Translations under genes and position numbers: made by a program | The notes under the pieces: model-generated | What the model was told of the DNA's origin: nothing | What the model saw: the letters and a program-made list of their open reading frames with translations, nothing else | The model's database searches: none | Assembly: GCA_036645955.1 (NCBI GenBank) | Contig: JAVXND010000029.1 | Coordinates: 1 to 30,536 of the forward strand | DNA from: Limiplasma sp036645955 | GTDB lineage: Bacteria; Bacillota; Clostridia; Christensenellales; Aristaeellaceae | Direction: 5' to 3' | Length of the DNA stretch: 30,536 bases | Shown: positions 23,484-30,536 of the stretch, in pieces | How the letters are laid out: every line of letters begins with the position of its first letter | How positions within the stretch are numbered: the stretch's first letter is position 1

Positions 23484-24662
23484 ATGGCAACCGCATTTTT
23501 GGTCAAAAGCAAAGAACAACGCGTATATAGCGGCCATCCGTGGATCTTTCGAAGTGATATTTTAAGGGTAGAGGGGCTTTACAAGGACGGCGATGTTGTG
23601 CGCGTAGCAAGCTATCAAGGCAAGTTTTTAGCCATGGCTGTCTACAATCCGCGTTCGCAAATCAGCCTGCGTATTTTAAGCCATTACGACGAGCCTATTA
23701 ACCGCGATTTCATCCGTGCGCGGGTCAAGCGTGCCATTGATTACCGACGCGGCTTTGCAGACCTCAAAAGCTGCCGAGCTATTTTTGCCGAAAGCGACGG
23801 TCTGCCCGCCGTCATTGTGGACTGCTTTGACGATGTGCTTGTGCTCCAAAACCTTTGTTTGGGCATGGAGCAGTTCAAGGCGGATATTGTGGAGGCTTTG
23901 GTAGACGAGCTTCACCCGCGCGGTATTTATGAGCGCAACGATGTACCCGTTCGCGAGCTTGAGGGGCTTAGCCAGCAAACAGGCCTGCTCTACGGCACCG
24001 TGCCCGACAAGATCCAAATGGTTGAAAACGGCGTTCATTTTTGGGTGGATGTCAAGCAAGGCCAAAAGACGGGCTTTTTTCTGGATCAAAAGGAAAACCG
24101 CGCCGCCATCGCGCCCTTTGTAAAGGATGCACGCGTGCTTGATTGCTTCACGCACACAGGCAGCTTTGCTCTGCACGCCGCGCATTTTGGTGCACGCGAG
24201 GTCATCGGGGTGGATATCAGCGATTATGCCTGCACCTGTGCAGCTGAAAACGCCGTGCTTAACCATGTGGAGGATCGTGTTCATTTTGAGTGTGTGAACG
24301 CTTTTGATTATCTGCACAATGCGCAGGATGGGCATGAGCAGTTTGACATGGTCATTTTGGACCCGCCTGCCTTCACCAAAACACGCGCCGCTGTAGAAGG
24401 CGCCTTGCGCGGATACAAGGAAATCAACCTCCGCGGCATGAAGCTTGTGCGGGACGGCGGCTATTTGGTCACCTGCTCCTGTAGCCAGCATGTGCTTCCA
24501 GCCATGTTTGCGCAAATGCTTCTGGATGCGCAAAAGGATGCGCATGTACAGCTTCGCCAAGTAGAGTGGCGCACGCAGGGCAGGGATCACCCCACTTTGC
24601 TTGCATCTCCCGAAACGCAGTATCTCAAGTGCGGCATTTTTCAGGTGTTTCGTTCCTATTAA
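23484..24662 (+). CDS. rlmI: 23S rRNA methyltransferase of the RlmI (m5C1962) family
   Basis: Class I SAM-dependent rRNA methyltransferase of 392 residues. The N-terminal PUA-like domain (residues 1-75) starts KSKEQRVYSGHPWIF, a family hallmark. The Rossmann domain shows VLDCFTHTGSFALHAA (motif I), VIGVDISDYA (motif II), VILDPPAFTK (motif IV) and YLVTCSCSQHV carrying the Cys expected to attack cytosine C6. The start ATG follows a GGGGGTG site. Monocistronic, with its own extended -10 promoter. RlmI acts on C1962 in E. coli; the exact site here is by homology. Confidence 0.9.
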   Translation: MATAFLVKSKEQRVYSGHPWIFRSDILRVEGLYKDGDVVRVASYQGKFLAMAVYNPRSQISLRILSHYDEPINRDFIRARVKRAIDYRRGFADLKSCRAIFAESDGLPAVIVDCFDDVLVLQNLCLGMEQFKADIVEALVDELHPRGIYERNDVPVRELEGLSQQTGLLYGTVPDKIQMVENGVHFWVDVKQGQKTGFFLDQKENRAAIAPFVKDARVLDCFTHTGSFALHAAHFGAREVIGVDISDYACTCAAENAVLNHVEDRVHFECVNAFDYLHNAQDGHEQFDMVILDPPAFTKTRAAVEGALRGYKEINLRGMKLVRDGGYLVTCSCSQHVLPAMFAQMLLDAQKDAHVQLRQVEWRTQGRDHPTLLASPETQYLKCGIFQVFRSY

Positions 24663-24690
24663 GGCACTGCATTCCCCCGCCTTTTTCTTT

Positions 24691-24740
24691 GCGGAGGTGC
24701 TCCCAACTCGCGGGTTTGGAGCACCTCCGCCATTGCTTTT
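24691..24740 (+). terminator. Strong hairpin downstream of rlmI, probable terminator
   Basis: Perfect 13-bp GC-rich arms (24691-24703 and 24718-24730) with a 14-base loop, then CATTGCTTTT. The T-run is separated from the stem by six bases, so termination efficiency is uncertain. Confidence 0.6.
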
Positions 24741-24774
24741 CCTTAGAAGTTCGTTTTCCCTGTCCTCAAGCCAA

Positions 24775-24816
24775 TCCCGCAGAATCCCGCAATCCCGCAG
24801 TCCCGCAGTCCCGCAG
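24775..24816. repeat. Tandem 8-bp repeat (TCCCGCAG), five units
   Basis: Five copies of TCCCGCAG or TCCCGCAA. Four are perfectly adjacent (24785-24816) and the first is offset by two bases. It sits in the gap between rlmI and the tRNA-Lys promoter, and no gene covers it. Confidence 0.9.
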
Positions 24817-24835
24817 ATTATTTTCAAAAAAGGGA

Positions 24836-24863
24836 TTGACTTTTATCTGAATCGCGGTATAAT
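24836..24863 (+). promoter_or_regulatory. Promoter of tRNA-Lys
   Basis: TTGACT (24836-24841), 16 bp, TATAAT (24858-24863). Near-consensus and about 45 bp before the tRNA. Confidence 0.85.
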
Positions 24864-24912
24864 AGACCTCGCGGTTAAGAACTGCACAGCAAGCCGACAT
24901 TGCCCAAATTAT

Positions 24913-24988
24913 GCACCATTAGCTCAGCTGGTAGAGCACCTGACTCTTAATCAGGGTGTCTGGGGTTCGAGTCCCCAATGGTGTACCA
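24913..24988 (+). tRNA. tRNA-Lys, anticodon CTT
   Basis: A complete 76-nt cloverleaf: acceptor arms GCACCAT and ATGGTGT (first pair G-U), D-arm AGCTCAGCTGGTAGAGC, anticodon loop CTCTTAA between CCTGA and TCAGG stems giving anticodon CTT, T-loop GGTTCGAGTCC, and encoded CCA. Confidence 0.96.
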
Positions 24989-24990
24989 TT

Positions 24991-25027
24991 AAAAGCTTTG
25001 AACCATAACGGTTTCAAAGCTTTTTTC
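24991..25027 (+). terminator. Terminator of tRNA-Lys
   Basis: Arms of about 12 bp with a single bulged A (AAGCTTTGAACC against GGTTTCAAAGCTT), followed by six T. It begins two bases after the CCA end. Confidence 0.9.
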
Positions 25028-25102
25028 TTATTTTCAAACGCTCACAGAAGGAAATTTGATGATACGGATGTCAAAACAACCCGAAGTGAAAGGATGTTGA
25101 AA

Positions 25103-25651
25103 ATGAACGCAGAAGAACGAAACAGGTTCATATCGGATCTCTACGACGAATACTACGATCTTCTGAAACGATACTGCTTTTCGCGAATGAGAGATGACCC
25201 CATTCTTCGTGAACAAGCCATGGACTGCGTTCAAACAACTTTCGAAATAGCAATCAAAAACTGCGAGAAACTGCTCGCTTCAAAAAATATGGGCGGCTGG
25301 CTTATGCAAACATGTCAGTACGTGGTGCTTGCCGCCAAGAAAAAGCACTTCAAGCGCCGAAGCAATGAAGTTATTTCAACAGATGCTCCCGAGTTTCCCG
25401 AGTTTGCCTTGCTGCATGCCGATGATGCTTTCGAAAATTGGCTGAGCAATATCGAAGCCTGTGAAGAGCTCGACGCAATTCTATGCATTTTATCAGATGG
25501 TGAAGCTTCCATCATCCATGAGGTTGTGTTTGAGGGCAAAACCACATCAAACATTGCAAAGGAAAGAATGGTTTCGCTAGGTACGATAAAAGGCATGCTA
25601 TACCGCATGCGGAAACGATTACGCGCCGAACAAAATAAGACGGAAAAATAA
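25103..25651 (+). CDS. ECF-like RNA polymerase sigma factor
   Basis: A 182-residue protein with sigma region 2 (YDEYYDLLKRYCFSRMRDDP, then EQAMDCVQTTFEIAIKN with the acidic/aromatic -10 recognition part, and GGWLMQTCQYVVLAAKKKHF) and region 4 near the C-terminus (TTSNIAKERMVSLGTIKGML). No other domain. The ATG at 25103 has AAAGG at suitable spacing; an ATG nine bases upstream has none. It precedes a membrane protein with the layout of an anti-sigma factor. Region 4 is more divergent than region 2, so the promoter it recognises cannot be guessed. Codon use is more AT-rich than in the genes left of the tRNA. Confidence 0.85.
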   Translation: MNAEERNRFISDLYDEYYDLLKRYCFSRMRDDPILREQAMDCVQTTFEIAIKNCEKLLASKNMGGWLMQTCQYVVLAAKKKHFKRRSNEVISTDAPEFPEFALLHADDAFENWLSNIEACEELDAILCILSDGEASIIHEVVFEGKTTSNIAKERMVSLGTIKGMLYRMRKRLRAEQNKTEK

Positions 25652-25712
25652 TTTTTTTGTCGAAGTGTCTTGCACTCATTTTTAGACATATATCTATGGA
25701 GGAGGTCTAAGC

Positions 25713-26564
25713 ATGAATAGCAATGGATGGTCAAAACAAAATGAAATCCAAGCAAAAGCCATCATTCAATCCATTCGTAACGGAGAACGCTCGGTTCATG
25801 CTATGGACCAGCGGCTGAAAAACTTGGTCGAATCAGAAATCGCAAAAGAAAATCCTGATCTAAAACTAATCAATCTTTGTGAAAAATTGATTTGGGAACT
25901 CACGGAAGCAAAGCCCTATGAGGACGATCTCGAAAAAAGCAAACAAGAGCAGCTACGCAAATTCAACAAAAAGCTTGAAAAGCAGCGCAGTGTGAAGAGG
26001 TGGTGTATAGCTTCAGCGGCAATTGCGGTCGTTTGCGCTGTTGGTGTGCTTGGCTATTGCGAATGGTTAAGCGGTCAGTCCTCCAACAATGAGCAACAGT
26101 TTATTGTGAGCGGAACAACTGCCGATCTTGGTATGGTTCACAAAGGCAATGCTGATGGCGAGAACCGAGAAAGCAGTGAAATTTCCACAACGAACTTTGA
26201 GGAAATCATTGCATTCCTAGGCTACGAACCAGCATGCCCCACCCAGCTGCCAAAAGATGTACTTGTCGGTGAATTCTGGGCAAGCAGGTCTTTTGCTTCA
26301 GATAGCTTTAGAATTGATTATCTTGTAGCTGATGGCTATTTAACATACAAATATACTAAGTACTTTGAATCGGAAACAGCGCAGTACGCGTTTGAACAAA
26401 ATGCTGCTGGGGTGATTCTTCCAAACAAGAATCCCACCGTTTATTGCACAAAAAACATCGACGACATTGTTCTTGTTTGGTTTGATCATCTGGATTGCTA
26501 CAGTTTGAGCGGCACTTTACCACTGGAGGTTATTCAACAAATGGTTCCAAAGGAAGGTCGATGA
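25713..26564 (+). CDS. Single-pass membrane protein, probable anti-sigma factor with DUF4367-like outer domain
   Basis: A 283-residue protein. Residues 1-90 are cytosolic, charged and helical (ESEIAKENPDLKLINLCEKL); 94-115 are one transmembrane segment (WCIASAAIAVVCAVGVLGYC); the rest is outside the membrane. The last 120 residues end in LSGTLPLEVIQQMVPKEG, resembling the C-terminal end of DUF4367-type domains found in many clostridial anti-sigma proteins. No zinc-binding anti-sigma motif HxxxCxxC is seen. A strong GGAGGAGG site lies eight bases before the ATG. It follows the sigma gene by 61 bp and overlaps the ABC gene by 4 nt (ATGA), so one operon is likely. Confidence 0.65.
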   Translation: MNSNGWSKQNEIQAKAIIQSIRNGERSVHAMDQRLKNLVESEIAKENPDLKLINLCEKLIWELTEAKPYEDDLEKSKQEQLRKFNKKLEKQRSVKRWCIASAAIAVVCAVGVLGYCEWLSGQSSNNEQQFIVSGTTADLGMVHKGNADGENRESSEISTTNFEEIIAFLGYEPACPTQLPKDVLVGEFWASRSFASDSFRIDYLVADGYLTYKYTKYFESETAQYAFEQNAAGVILPNKNPTVYCTKNIDDIVLVWFDHLDCYSLSGTLPLEVIQQMVPKEGR

Positions 26565-27403
26565 AAATGCTTGAATGTATGGATGTGGTCAAAAAGTATG
26601 ATTCCTTCACACTTGGTCCAATCAATCTTTCGATAACAAGCGGAGAAATCGTCGGTCTTGTTGGGGAAAACGGAGCAGGTAAAACAACGCTGATTCGTTT
26701 ACTCCTTGGCCAAATGGAATGTACGGAAGGCGTCGTGAAAATCTTTGAAAGCAGCAATCAGAAGCAAGAAATCGAAAACAAAAACCGCATCGGGTTTGTT
26801 ACCGATGAATGTTGCTTCCATCATTGCCTTTGCGCTCATAACATCAACGCCATCATGAGGAAAATTTACACCGCATGGGATGCCAATGCTTTTTTCGCTC
26901 ATCTCAATGCCTTTCATTTGCCGCCAAAGAAAAAGGTGCAAGAATATTCTAGCGGAATGAAAAACAAACTAATGCTCGCAGTGGCACTGGCACATCAACC
27001 CCGCTTGCTCATTCTGGATGAAATCACATCAGGTCTTGATCCGATTGTACGCGATGAAATTCTGACTGTGCTCAGTGATTATGCGAAGCAAAACAAAGCT
27101 GGCATCCTCTTCTCTACACATATAACAAGTGATTTGGATAAAATAGCAGACCGAATCGCATTTTTGCATGATGGGCAATTGCTTTTTGTTGAAAGACTTG
27201 AGGCTTTGAGAAGCCAATATGGTTTACTTGAATGCACAAACGACGAGCTCGCAGCCATTCCTTCTGACGCAGTATGTAGAATGATCAGCAAAGGAACGAC
27301 CTGCTCACTGCTCATCGATCGCAATAAGCTGCCAACAAAAGCTAATATCACCGTTCCAACGATTGACGATATGATGCTGATGTATATCAAGGGGGTGAAG
27401 TGA
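26561..27403 (+). CDS. ABC transporter ATP-binding protein
   Basis: A 280-residue ATPase. Walker A is GLVGENGAGKTTLIRLLLG (from residue 34 on), the signature region YSSGMKNKLML, Walker B LLILDEITSGLD, and the H-loop FSTHI. The architecture resembles BcrA/YxlF-type ATPases linked to peptide antibiotic resistance or export, with about 60 extra residues at the end (INTO GLLECTNDELAAIPSDAVCR). Start ATG overlaps the anti-sigma stop and follows GGAAGG. The partner is the downstream permease. Confidence 0.92.
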   Translation: MKMLECMDVVKKYDSFTLGPINLSITSGEIVGLVGENGAGKTTLIRLLLGQMECTEGVVKIFESSNQKQEIENKNRIGFVTDECCFHHCLCAHNINAIMRKIYTAWDANAFFAHLNAFHLPPKKKVQEYSSGMKNKLMLAVALAHQPRLLILDEITSGLDPIVRDEILTVLSDYAKQNKAGILFSTHITSDLDKIADRIAFLHDGQLLFVERLEALRSQYGLLECTNDELAAIPSDAVCRMISKGTTCSLLIDRNKLPTKANITVPTIDDMMLMYIKGVK

Positions 27404-28050
27404 TGCTAGGGCTCATGATCAAAGATATCCTTGTCATCCTAAAAACATTTCAAATGGTTACACTGTTTGGTTTGTTGCCGCCCTTCATCGTTGCGCTTCA
27501 AAACCACAGCTATTTCATGCCTATTCTGGCCATCGTAATCCCCGTCATACTTGCATCGCAGATATCCATGACCATGGGGCAGGATGAAATGGCGCATTGG
27601 AGGAAGAACGTTACCGCTATGCCGATCTCCATAGAAGCAGAGGCAGGAAGTAAGTACCTATTGCTCATTGTGCTTTCCGGTTTATCAATGCTTGTGCTTT
27701 TTCTTGCCGGCTTTGCGGCCTCGTTATTTTACCCCTTAGGGTTCGATACGGTTCTCTTGTTTTCGTTGCTGGGTTTCCTTTACGCTTTGCTATATGGTTT
27801 GATCATTATACCTGCGTCCTTTCGTTATGGAACATCAAGCAGTAAATATGTTTTTATGATTTTTATCTTTTTACCAACGATGATCCCTGTGCTTCTCCAT
27901 TCACTCGGCATCGCATTGGATTTTACTTCGTTTCTAAGCATAAACAATTCTGTATTGTTTTTGTTGCTTTTCCTTGTTGGTTTGGCTTTGTGTGCGATAT
28001 CCTATAGGATCACAGTTCATGTGCTGAAAAAGCATGCGTATGCTCCATAA
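27403..28050 (+). CDS. ABC-2 type transporter permease
   Basis: A 215-residue membrane protein with about six transmembrane segments, no ATPase domain. Resembles the ABC2_membrane_5 group. The sequence MGQDEMAHWRKNVTAMPIS after the second segment is typical of its cytosolic elbow, and YGTSSSKYVF follows the fourth. The likely start is ATG at 27403, sharing a base with the ATPase stop, behind GGGGGTG; GTG at 27400 is an alternative. Forms the efflux pair with the preceding ATPase. Exported substrate unknown. Confidence 0.85.
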   Translation: MLGLMIKDILVILKTFQMVTLFGLLPPFIVALQNHSYFMPILAIVIPVILASQISMTMGQDEMAHWRKNVTAMPISIEAEAGSKYLLLIVLSGLSMLVLFLAGFAASLFYPLGFDTVLLFSLLGFLYALLYGLIIIPASFRYGTSSSKYVFMIFIFLPTMIPVLLHSLGIALDFTSFLSINNSVLFLLLFLVGLALCAISYRITVHVLKKHAYAP

Positions 28051-28141
28051 CGGCAGCATAAAGCCTGATGGGGTGTTGCCAGAATGAACCATTGTAACAT
28101 TTTTTGCTCGATGCTTATTTGATGGTACGCAAAAAGGTTTT

Positions 28142-29362
28142 TTATTTCTCCTCCTGCAGCCTTTTTTTCCGCTTCTTGGCAAGGTACATTTGTTCATCCA
28201 CAAGCTTGAGCACGTTTTCAGGCTGTAAATCTGTATTGCGCGGAACAAAAACCACACCATAGCTGACGGCAATCACATAATTTTTCTCAATGGTCGCAAG
28301 CTTTTGATCCAATTGATTCATTAATTCAAGTGCCGCCGCTTTGCTGTAGTTTGGCAAAATCGCAAGAAACTCATCCCCGCCCAAACGGCATAGGGTACCC
28401 AAGCCATACGGCAGCTGCTGCATGGTGCCTGTAACGGTTGTGATATAATCGTCCCCGATTAAGTGCCCCAGTTCATCGTTGACCAGCTTCAAGCCATCAA
28501 TATCCACCAGACAAATGGAAAAACCCTTTTGCGTTTCCATCAACTGCACAAGCACCTGTAAACCGTGCCGCCGATTGTATAATCCCGTTAGCTCATCCCT
28601 GAAGGCAAGCGTTTCCAGCTGTTTCTTTTTGACCTCCACCTCAGTAATATCTGAAATAAAGTGGACATAAGCCCGTTTTTCGTTCCATTGAACAGAAAAC
28701 GTTTTGGCAAACATCGTTTTGCCATTTGTCGGGCAGTAAAACTCAAATTGCGTTTCTCCATTGGTGTCCGCACAGCTGCGCAGGTGTTCCATCAGCCCGC
28801 AGTTTTCATTATGGCAGGCCATTTGCTGGGTGTCCGCATGATAAAATTGCTTGTTGGAGGAATGGTTGGAATACAAAATATCGCCCGTGCCCATTTCTGT
28901 TACAATCACCCAATCACGCAAGCCATCCATAATGGCAATCATCAAGTTCATTGATTTGGTAAGCGCATCCGCCTGATTTTTCAGCGTGTTTTCTCTTTCC
29001 TCCAGTTGCGCCACCATTTGATTGAAGGATGCTGAAAAGTCGCCCAAAAAGCTTACTTTTTGCTTGTAGTCCCCGTTTGCCACCTGATTTGCCTGCCAAG
29101 TCAAATGCCGCAAGCCTGAATGCAGCTCCTTGAGATTGGTCGCCAAATAATTATGCCGCTTAGGCGTTTTCACTTCAAGGTTTCCCACAGATAAGTTCAT
29201 TAAAAAATCATTGGCTTCTTGCAGACAATCCGACAAATATGAGATCGTTTCCTGCAGTTCATGTAGCTCTGGCGCAGTGCACTTTATGGAATCAGGAATC
29301 GGTTTATTTAAAATGAGCGTTTCCATTTGTTCCTGTAGTAAATGAACGTCTTGCTCTTTCAT
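28142..29362 (-). CDS. Cytosolic HAMP-PAS-GGDEF diguanylate cyclase
   Basis: A 406-residue enzyme forming c-di-GMP from two GTP. There is no transmembrane segment. Residues 60-130 hold HAMP-like sequence (NQVANGDYKQKVSFLGDFSA, with FNQMVAQLEER), 150-260 a PAS domain (MDGLRDWVIVTEMGTGDILY), and 270-406 the GGDEF domain with DELTGLYNRR and the active-site RLGGDEF (GGDEF at 328-332). The product-inhibition RxxD site five residues before GGDEF is absent, so feedback inhibition by that route is unlikely. Only 2 bp separate it from the V4R gene, implying one transcript and a joint signalling role. Confidence 0.92.
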   Translation of the reverse strand: MKEQDVHLLQEQMETLILNKPIPDSIKCTAPELHELQETISYLSDCLQEANDFLMNLSVGNLEVKTPKRHNYLATNLKELHSGLRHLTWQANQVANGDYKQKVSFLGDFSASFNQMVAQLEERENTLKNQADALTKSMNLMIAIMDGLRDWVIVTEMGTGDILYSNHSSNKQFYHADTQQMACHNENCGLMEHLRSCADTNGETQFEFYCPTNGKTMFAKTFSVQWNEKRAYVHFISDITEVEVKKKQLETLAFRDELTGLYNRRHGLQVLVQLMETQKGFSICLVDIDGLKLVNDELGHLIGDDYITTVTGTMQQLPYGLGTLCRLGGDEFLAILPNYSKAAALELMNQLDQKLATIEKNYVIAVSYGVVFVPRNTDLQPENVLKLVDEQMYLAKKRKKRLQEEK

Positions 29363-29364
29363 GC

Positions 29365-29910
29365 TTATTCTCCGTCGGTGTTTTTGATCAAAGCCTCAAA
29401 CCGGCAGACACGAGCACCTGTTGCCCAGCAATCCACTTCGGTTACAATGTATTCTTTTTTGGTATAAGCCTTCAAAACGCCCGCCAAAAAGCCTTCATCA
29501 TAATTGCAAACCGTTTCACCCGTTATGGGCAATCCAGAGCAATCCAAATCCTCGCCCACGGTGAGGATGGCTTTTCCGCTTTCTGCATCAAATTCTTCAA
29601 TACGCAAAATGCCGATTTTGTTTTTTTCAAGTACCTCCTGCAATTGTGCAACAAAGGCATTCAAGGGCAGTTCTAAATTCAGCATATGATTGGCCAGCTC
29701 ACGCCCTGCCAATTCACCTGCGTTTCTAAAAATCTCAATCGTCGCTTGATTGCCATAGCGTTTGGATAATTCATCCTTCAACGTAAACTGCATTAAGCGG
29801 TACACAAACACAGGCATTTCTTCCCCCAAATTATGCCGGCCCACATCAATTGCGCCGATGTTGTCCCACGTAAACTGGTTCTCGTTTTTGTCCTCAAACA
29901 TTTTATACAA
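29365..29910 (-). CDS. V4R-domain (4-vinyl reductase/hydrocarbon-binding) protein
   Basis: A stand-alone V4R domain, 181 residues from TTG at 29908-29910 (178 from ATG at 29901). The C-terminal VTEVDCWATGARVCRFE with Cys161 and Cys169 is the hallmark also present in the sensor halves of XylR/DmpR; EGFLAGVLKAYTKKEYIV precedes it. The central part LAGRELANHMLNLELPLNAF is a helical region of the fold. It has no output domain of its own and is immediately followed by the diguanylate cyclase, which suggests it supplies the ligand-sensing function. TTG and ATG starts cannot be separated with certainty. Confidence 0.87.
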   Translation of the reverse strand: MYKMFEDKNENQFTWDNIGAIDVGRHNLGEEMPVFVYRLMQFTLKDELSKRYGNQATIEIFRNAGELAGRELANHMLNLELPLNAFVAQLQEVLEKNKIGILRIEEFDAESGKAILTVGEDLDCSGLPITGETVCNYDEGFLAGVLKAYTKKEYIVTEVDCWATGARVCRFEALIKNTDGE

Positions 29911-30082
29911 TGTGCCTCACCCTTTCAGCAGTTGATATGACATGCGATTTTCGCCAGTTAGAACCCTTTTTGGGGGGATGGTTTGCTGTTTGGGGATGAT
30001 GAGCAACGCGGCTGTTCTTTTTCGCCCTTTGCGGTGTTTCAGGGGTTCAACTGTGTTTTTCACATCCGTAACATACAATTGC

Positions 30083-30111
30083 ATTGTAACATATTCAGTC
30101 ACAAGAATCAA
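30083..30111 (-). promoter_or_regulatory. Promoter of the V4R-cyclase operon
   Basis: On the minus strand: TTGATT (30106-30111), 17 bp, TACAAT (30083-30088). This gives a leader of about 170 nt down to the V4R start; within it (29911-30075) I see no clear hairpin or reading frame worth calling. Confidence 0.65.
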
Positions 30112-30185
30112 TGAATGATACGGCTGCCATAGGAAAAGTTCGCGCCTTTCGCAGACATTCATGCCGTGGAATTTATTTTTGTGTA

Positions 30186-30214
30186 TTGCGCATTTGAGTT
30201 TTTTGTGTTAATAT
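30186..30214 (+). promoter_or_regulatory. Promoter of tRNA-Val
   Basis: TTGCGC (30186-30191), 17 bp, TAATAT (30209-30214), about 48 bp before the tRNA. Confidence 0.7.
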
Positions 30215-30261
30215 AGCTTACGTCACGGGCGAGTATTGCCTATTCGTTCGTTGCTGGGTTT

Positions 30262-30338
30262 GGGATTATAGCTCAGTTGGTTAGAGTGCCACGTTGACAT
30301 CGTGGAGGTCGATGGTTCGAGCCCATTTAATCCCACCA
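30262..30338 (+). tRNA. tRNA-Val, anticodon GAC
   Basis: A 77-nt cloverleaf: acceptor arms GGGATTA and TAATCCC, D-arm AGCTCAGTTGGTTAGAGT, anticodon stem CCACG/CGTGG around loop TTGACAT giving GAC, T-arm GATGGTTCGAGCCCATT, discriminator A and encoded CCA. Confidence 0.95.
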
Positions 30339-30345
30339 CAAAGAA

Positions 30346-30380
30346 AAGCCTTGAAACGTAATCGTTTCGAGGCTTTTTTT
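30346..30380 (+). terminator. Terminator of tRNA-Val
   Basis: Arms AAGCCTTGAAACG and CGTTTCGAGGCTT (one G-U pair) with a four-base loop, followed by a T-run. Confidence 0.9.
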
Positions 30381-30461
30381 GTCCTGTTGGTACTGTGGGT
30401 TGTGTGAATGAGGAGGTGAACATACGCAACCGCCAAAAAACACCCTCCGCGTCAACTCAAA

Positions 30462-30536
30462 ATCGAGTAGGAGGCTAGGGCTTAATGCCCTAGCCGACCT
30501 CTCACACCACCGTGCGTACCGTTCGGTACACGGCGG
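30462..30536 (-). mobile_element. 3' end of a group II intron (domains V and VI), truncated by the window end
   Basis: Read on the minus strand, the segment starts in domain V (30507-30536): a long stem around a GAAC loop with a two-base CG bulge and a CGC catalytic triad (CCGCCGTG pairing CACGGTGG). Domain VI follows, with a 9-bp stem (GGCTAGGGC against GCCCTAGCC) and a basal stem that leaves one bulged A opposite position 30468, the expected branch-point. The intron should end near 30462. The CGC triad points to a class C-like intron. The reverse transcriptase gene should lie beyond the right edge. Confidence 0.8.

Noticed and set aside
23676..24827. Minus-strand open frame of 383 codons opposite rlmI
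   Set aside because: Its translation has no family resemblance, and the plus-strand rlmI reading carries all family motifs.
24913..28141. Integrated element bounded by tRNA-Lys
   Set aside because: No integrase gene and no second copy of the tRNA 3' end were found on the right side, so only composition suggests transfer.
28051..28141. Terminator between the convergent permease and cyclase genes
   Set aside because: Only a weak 7-bp arm pair (TTTTTGC and GCAAAAA) with a large loop is present; not enough to call a terminator.
29917..30162. Minus-strand open frame of 81 codons upstream of the V4R gene
   Set aside because: It overlaps the predicted promoter, has no good ribosome binding site and no recognisable features; treated as leader sequence.
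30405..30480. Possible plus-strand gene start after GAGGAGGTG following tRNA-Val
   Set aside because: No ATG at suitable spacing; the only frame stops within about 20 codons inside the intron sequence.
1..30536. CRISPR array
   Set aside because: The only tandem repeats are the infB coding repeats and the 8-bp array; neither has unique spacers of 25-40 bp between repeats.

Overview
The window looks like a draft-assembly contig from an uncultured member of the Firmicutes, class Clostridia, probably a gut or rumen lineage. The evidence is the Firmicutes order of the rimP-nusA-rnpM-ylxQ-infB-rbfA-nrnA-truB-ribF block, strong AGGAGG-type ribosome binding sites, sigma-A promoters, and a gene set for host- or diet-derived amino-sugars. 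Standard stop codons are used throughout. There is a 10-N gap near the left end. The right end stops inside the conserved 3' part of a group II intron, a usual place for assemblies to break.

Region 1 (about 68-9415, minus strand) is one long translation and RNA-maturation operon. It starts from a sigma-A promoter at 9387-9415, has a structured leader of about 260 nt, and ends in an intrinsic terminator at 68-103. Many junctions are ATGA overlaps. Its IF-2 has a very long disordered N-terminus with Gly-Pro-Tyr-Gly-Arg repeats, and its RibF has a degenerate kinase half.

Region 2 (9420-10600, plus) is a single radical-SAM gene of the PflX-like family, ended by a strong hairpin that overlaps its stop codon.

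Region 3 (10606-16950) is an amino-sugar uptake and activation locus. A secreted binding protein, two MalF/MalG-type permeases, a sugar-nucleotide pyrophosphorylase and an N-acetylhexosamine 1-kinase (NahK type) lie on the minus strand. A PocR-AraC regulator is transcribed divergently. There is no dedicated ATPase, so a shared MsmX-type ATPase is implied. Together the genes suggest import of an amino-sugar glycan, phosphorylation of the freed N-acetylhexosamine at C1, and conversion to an NDP-sugar.

Region 4 (16969-23350, minus) holds a small secreted chagasin-like protein, a marR plus heterodimeric ABC exporter operon with complementary degenerate and intact ATP sites, and a two-gene unit of a small membrane protein and a short FtsW/RodA-like (SEDS-like) protein.

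Region 5 (23395-25030, plus) contains an RlmI-type rRNA methyltransferase, a strong hairpin, an 8-bp tandem repeat array and tRNA-Lys(CTT).

Region 6 (25103-28050, plus) is visibly more AT-rich. It encodes an ECF-like sigma factor, a membrane protein that is probably its anti-sigma factor, and an ABC ATPase with its permease. It looks like a self-contained and possibly acquired stress or peptide-response module.

Region 7 (28142-29910, minus) is a two-gene signalling cassette: a stand-alone V4R small-molecule-binding protein and a cytosolic HAMP-PAS-GGDEF diguanylate cyclase.

Region 8 (30186-30536) contains tRNA-Val(GAC) with promoter and terminator, then the 3' end (domains V and VI) of a minus-strand group II intron that runs off the window.
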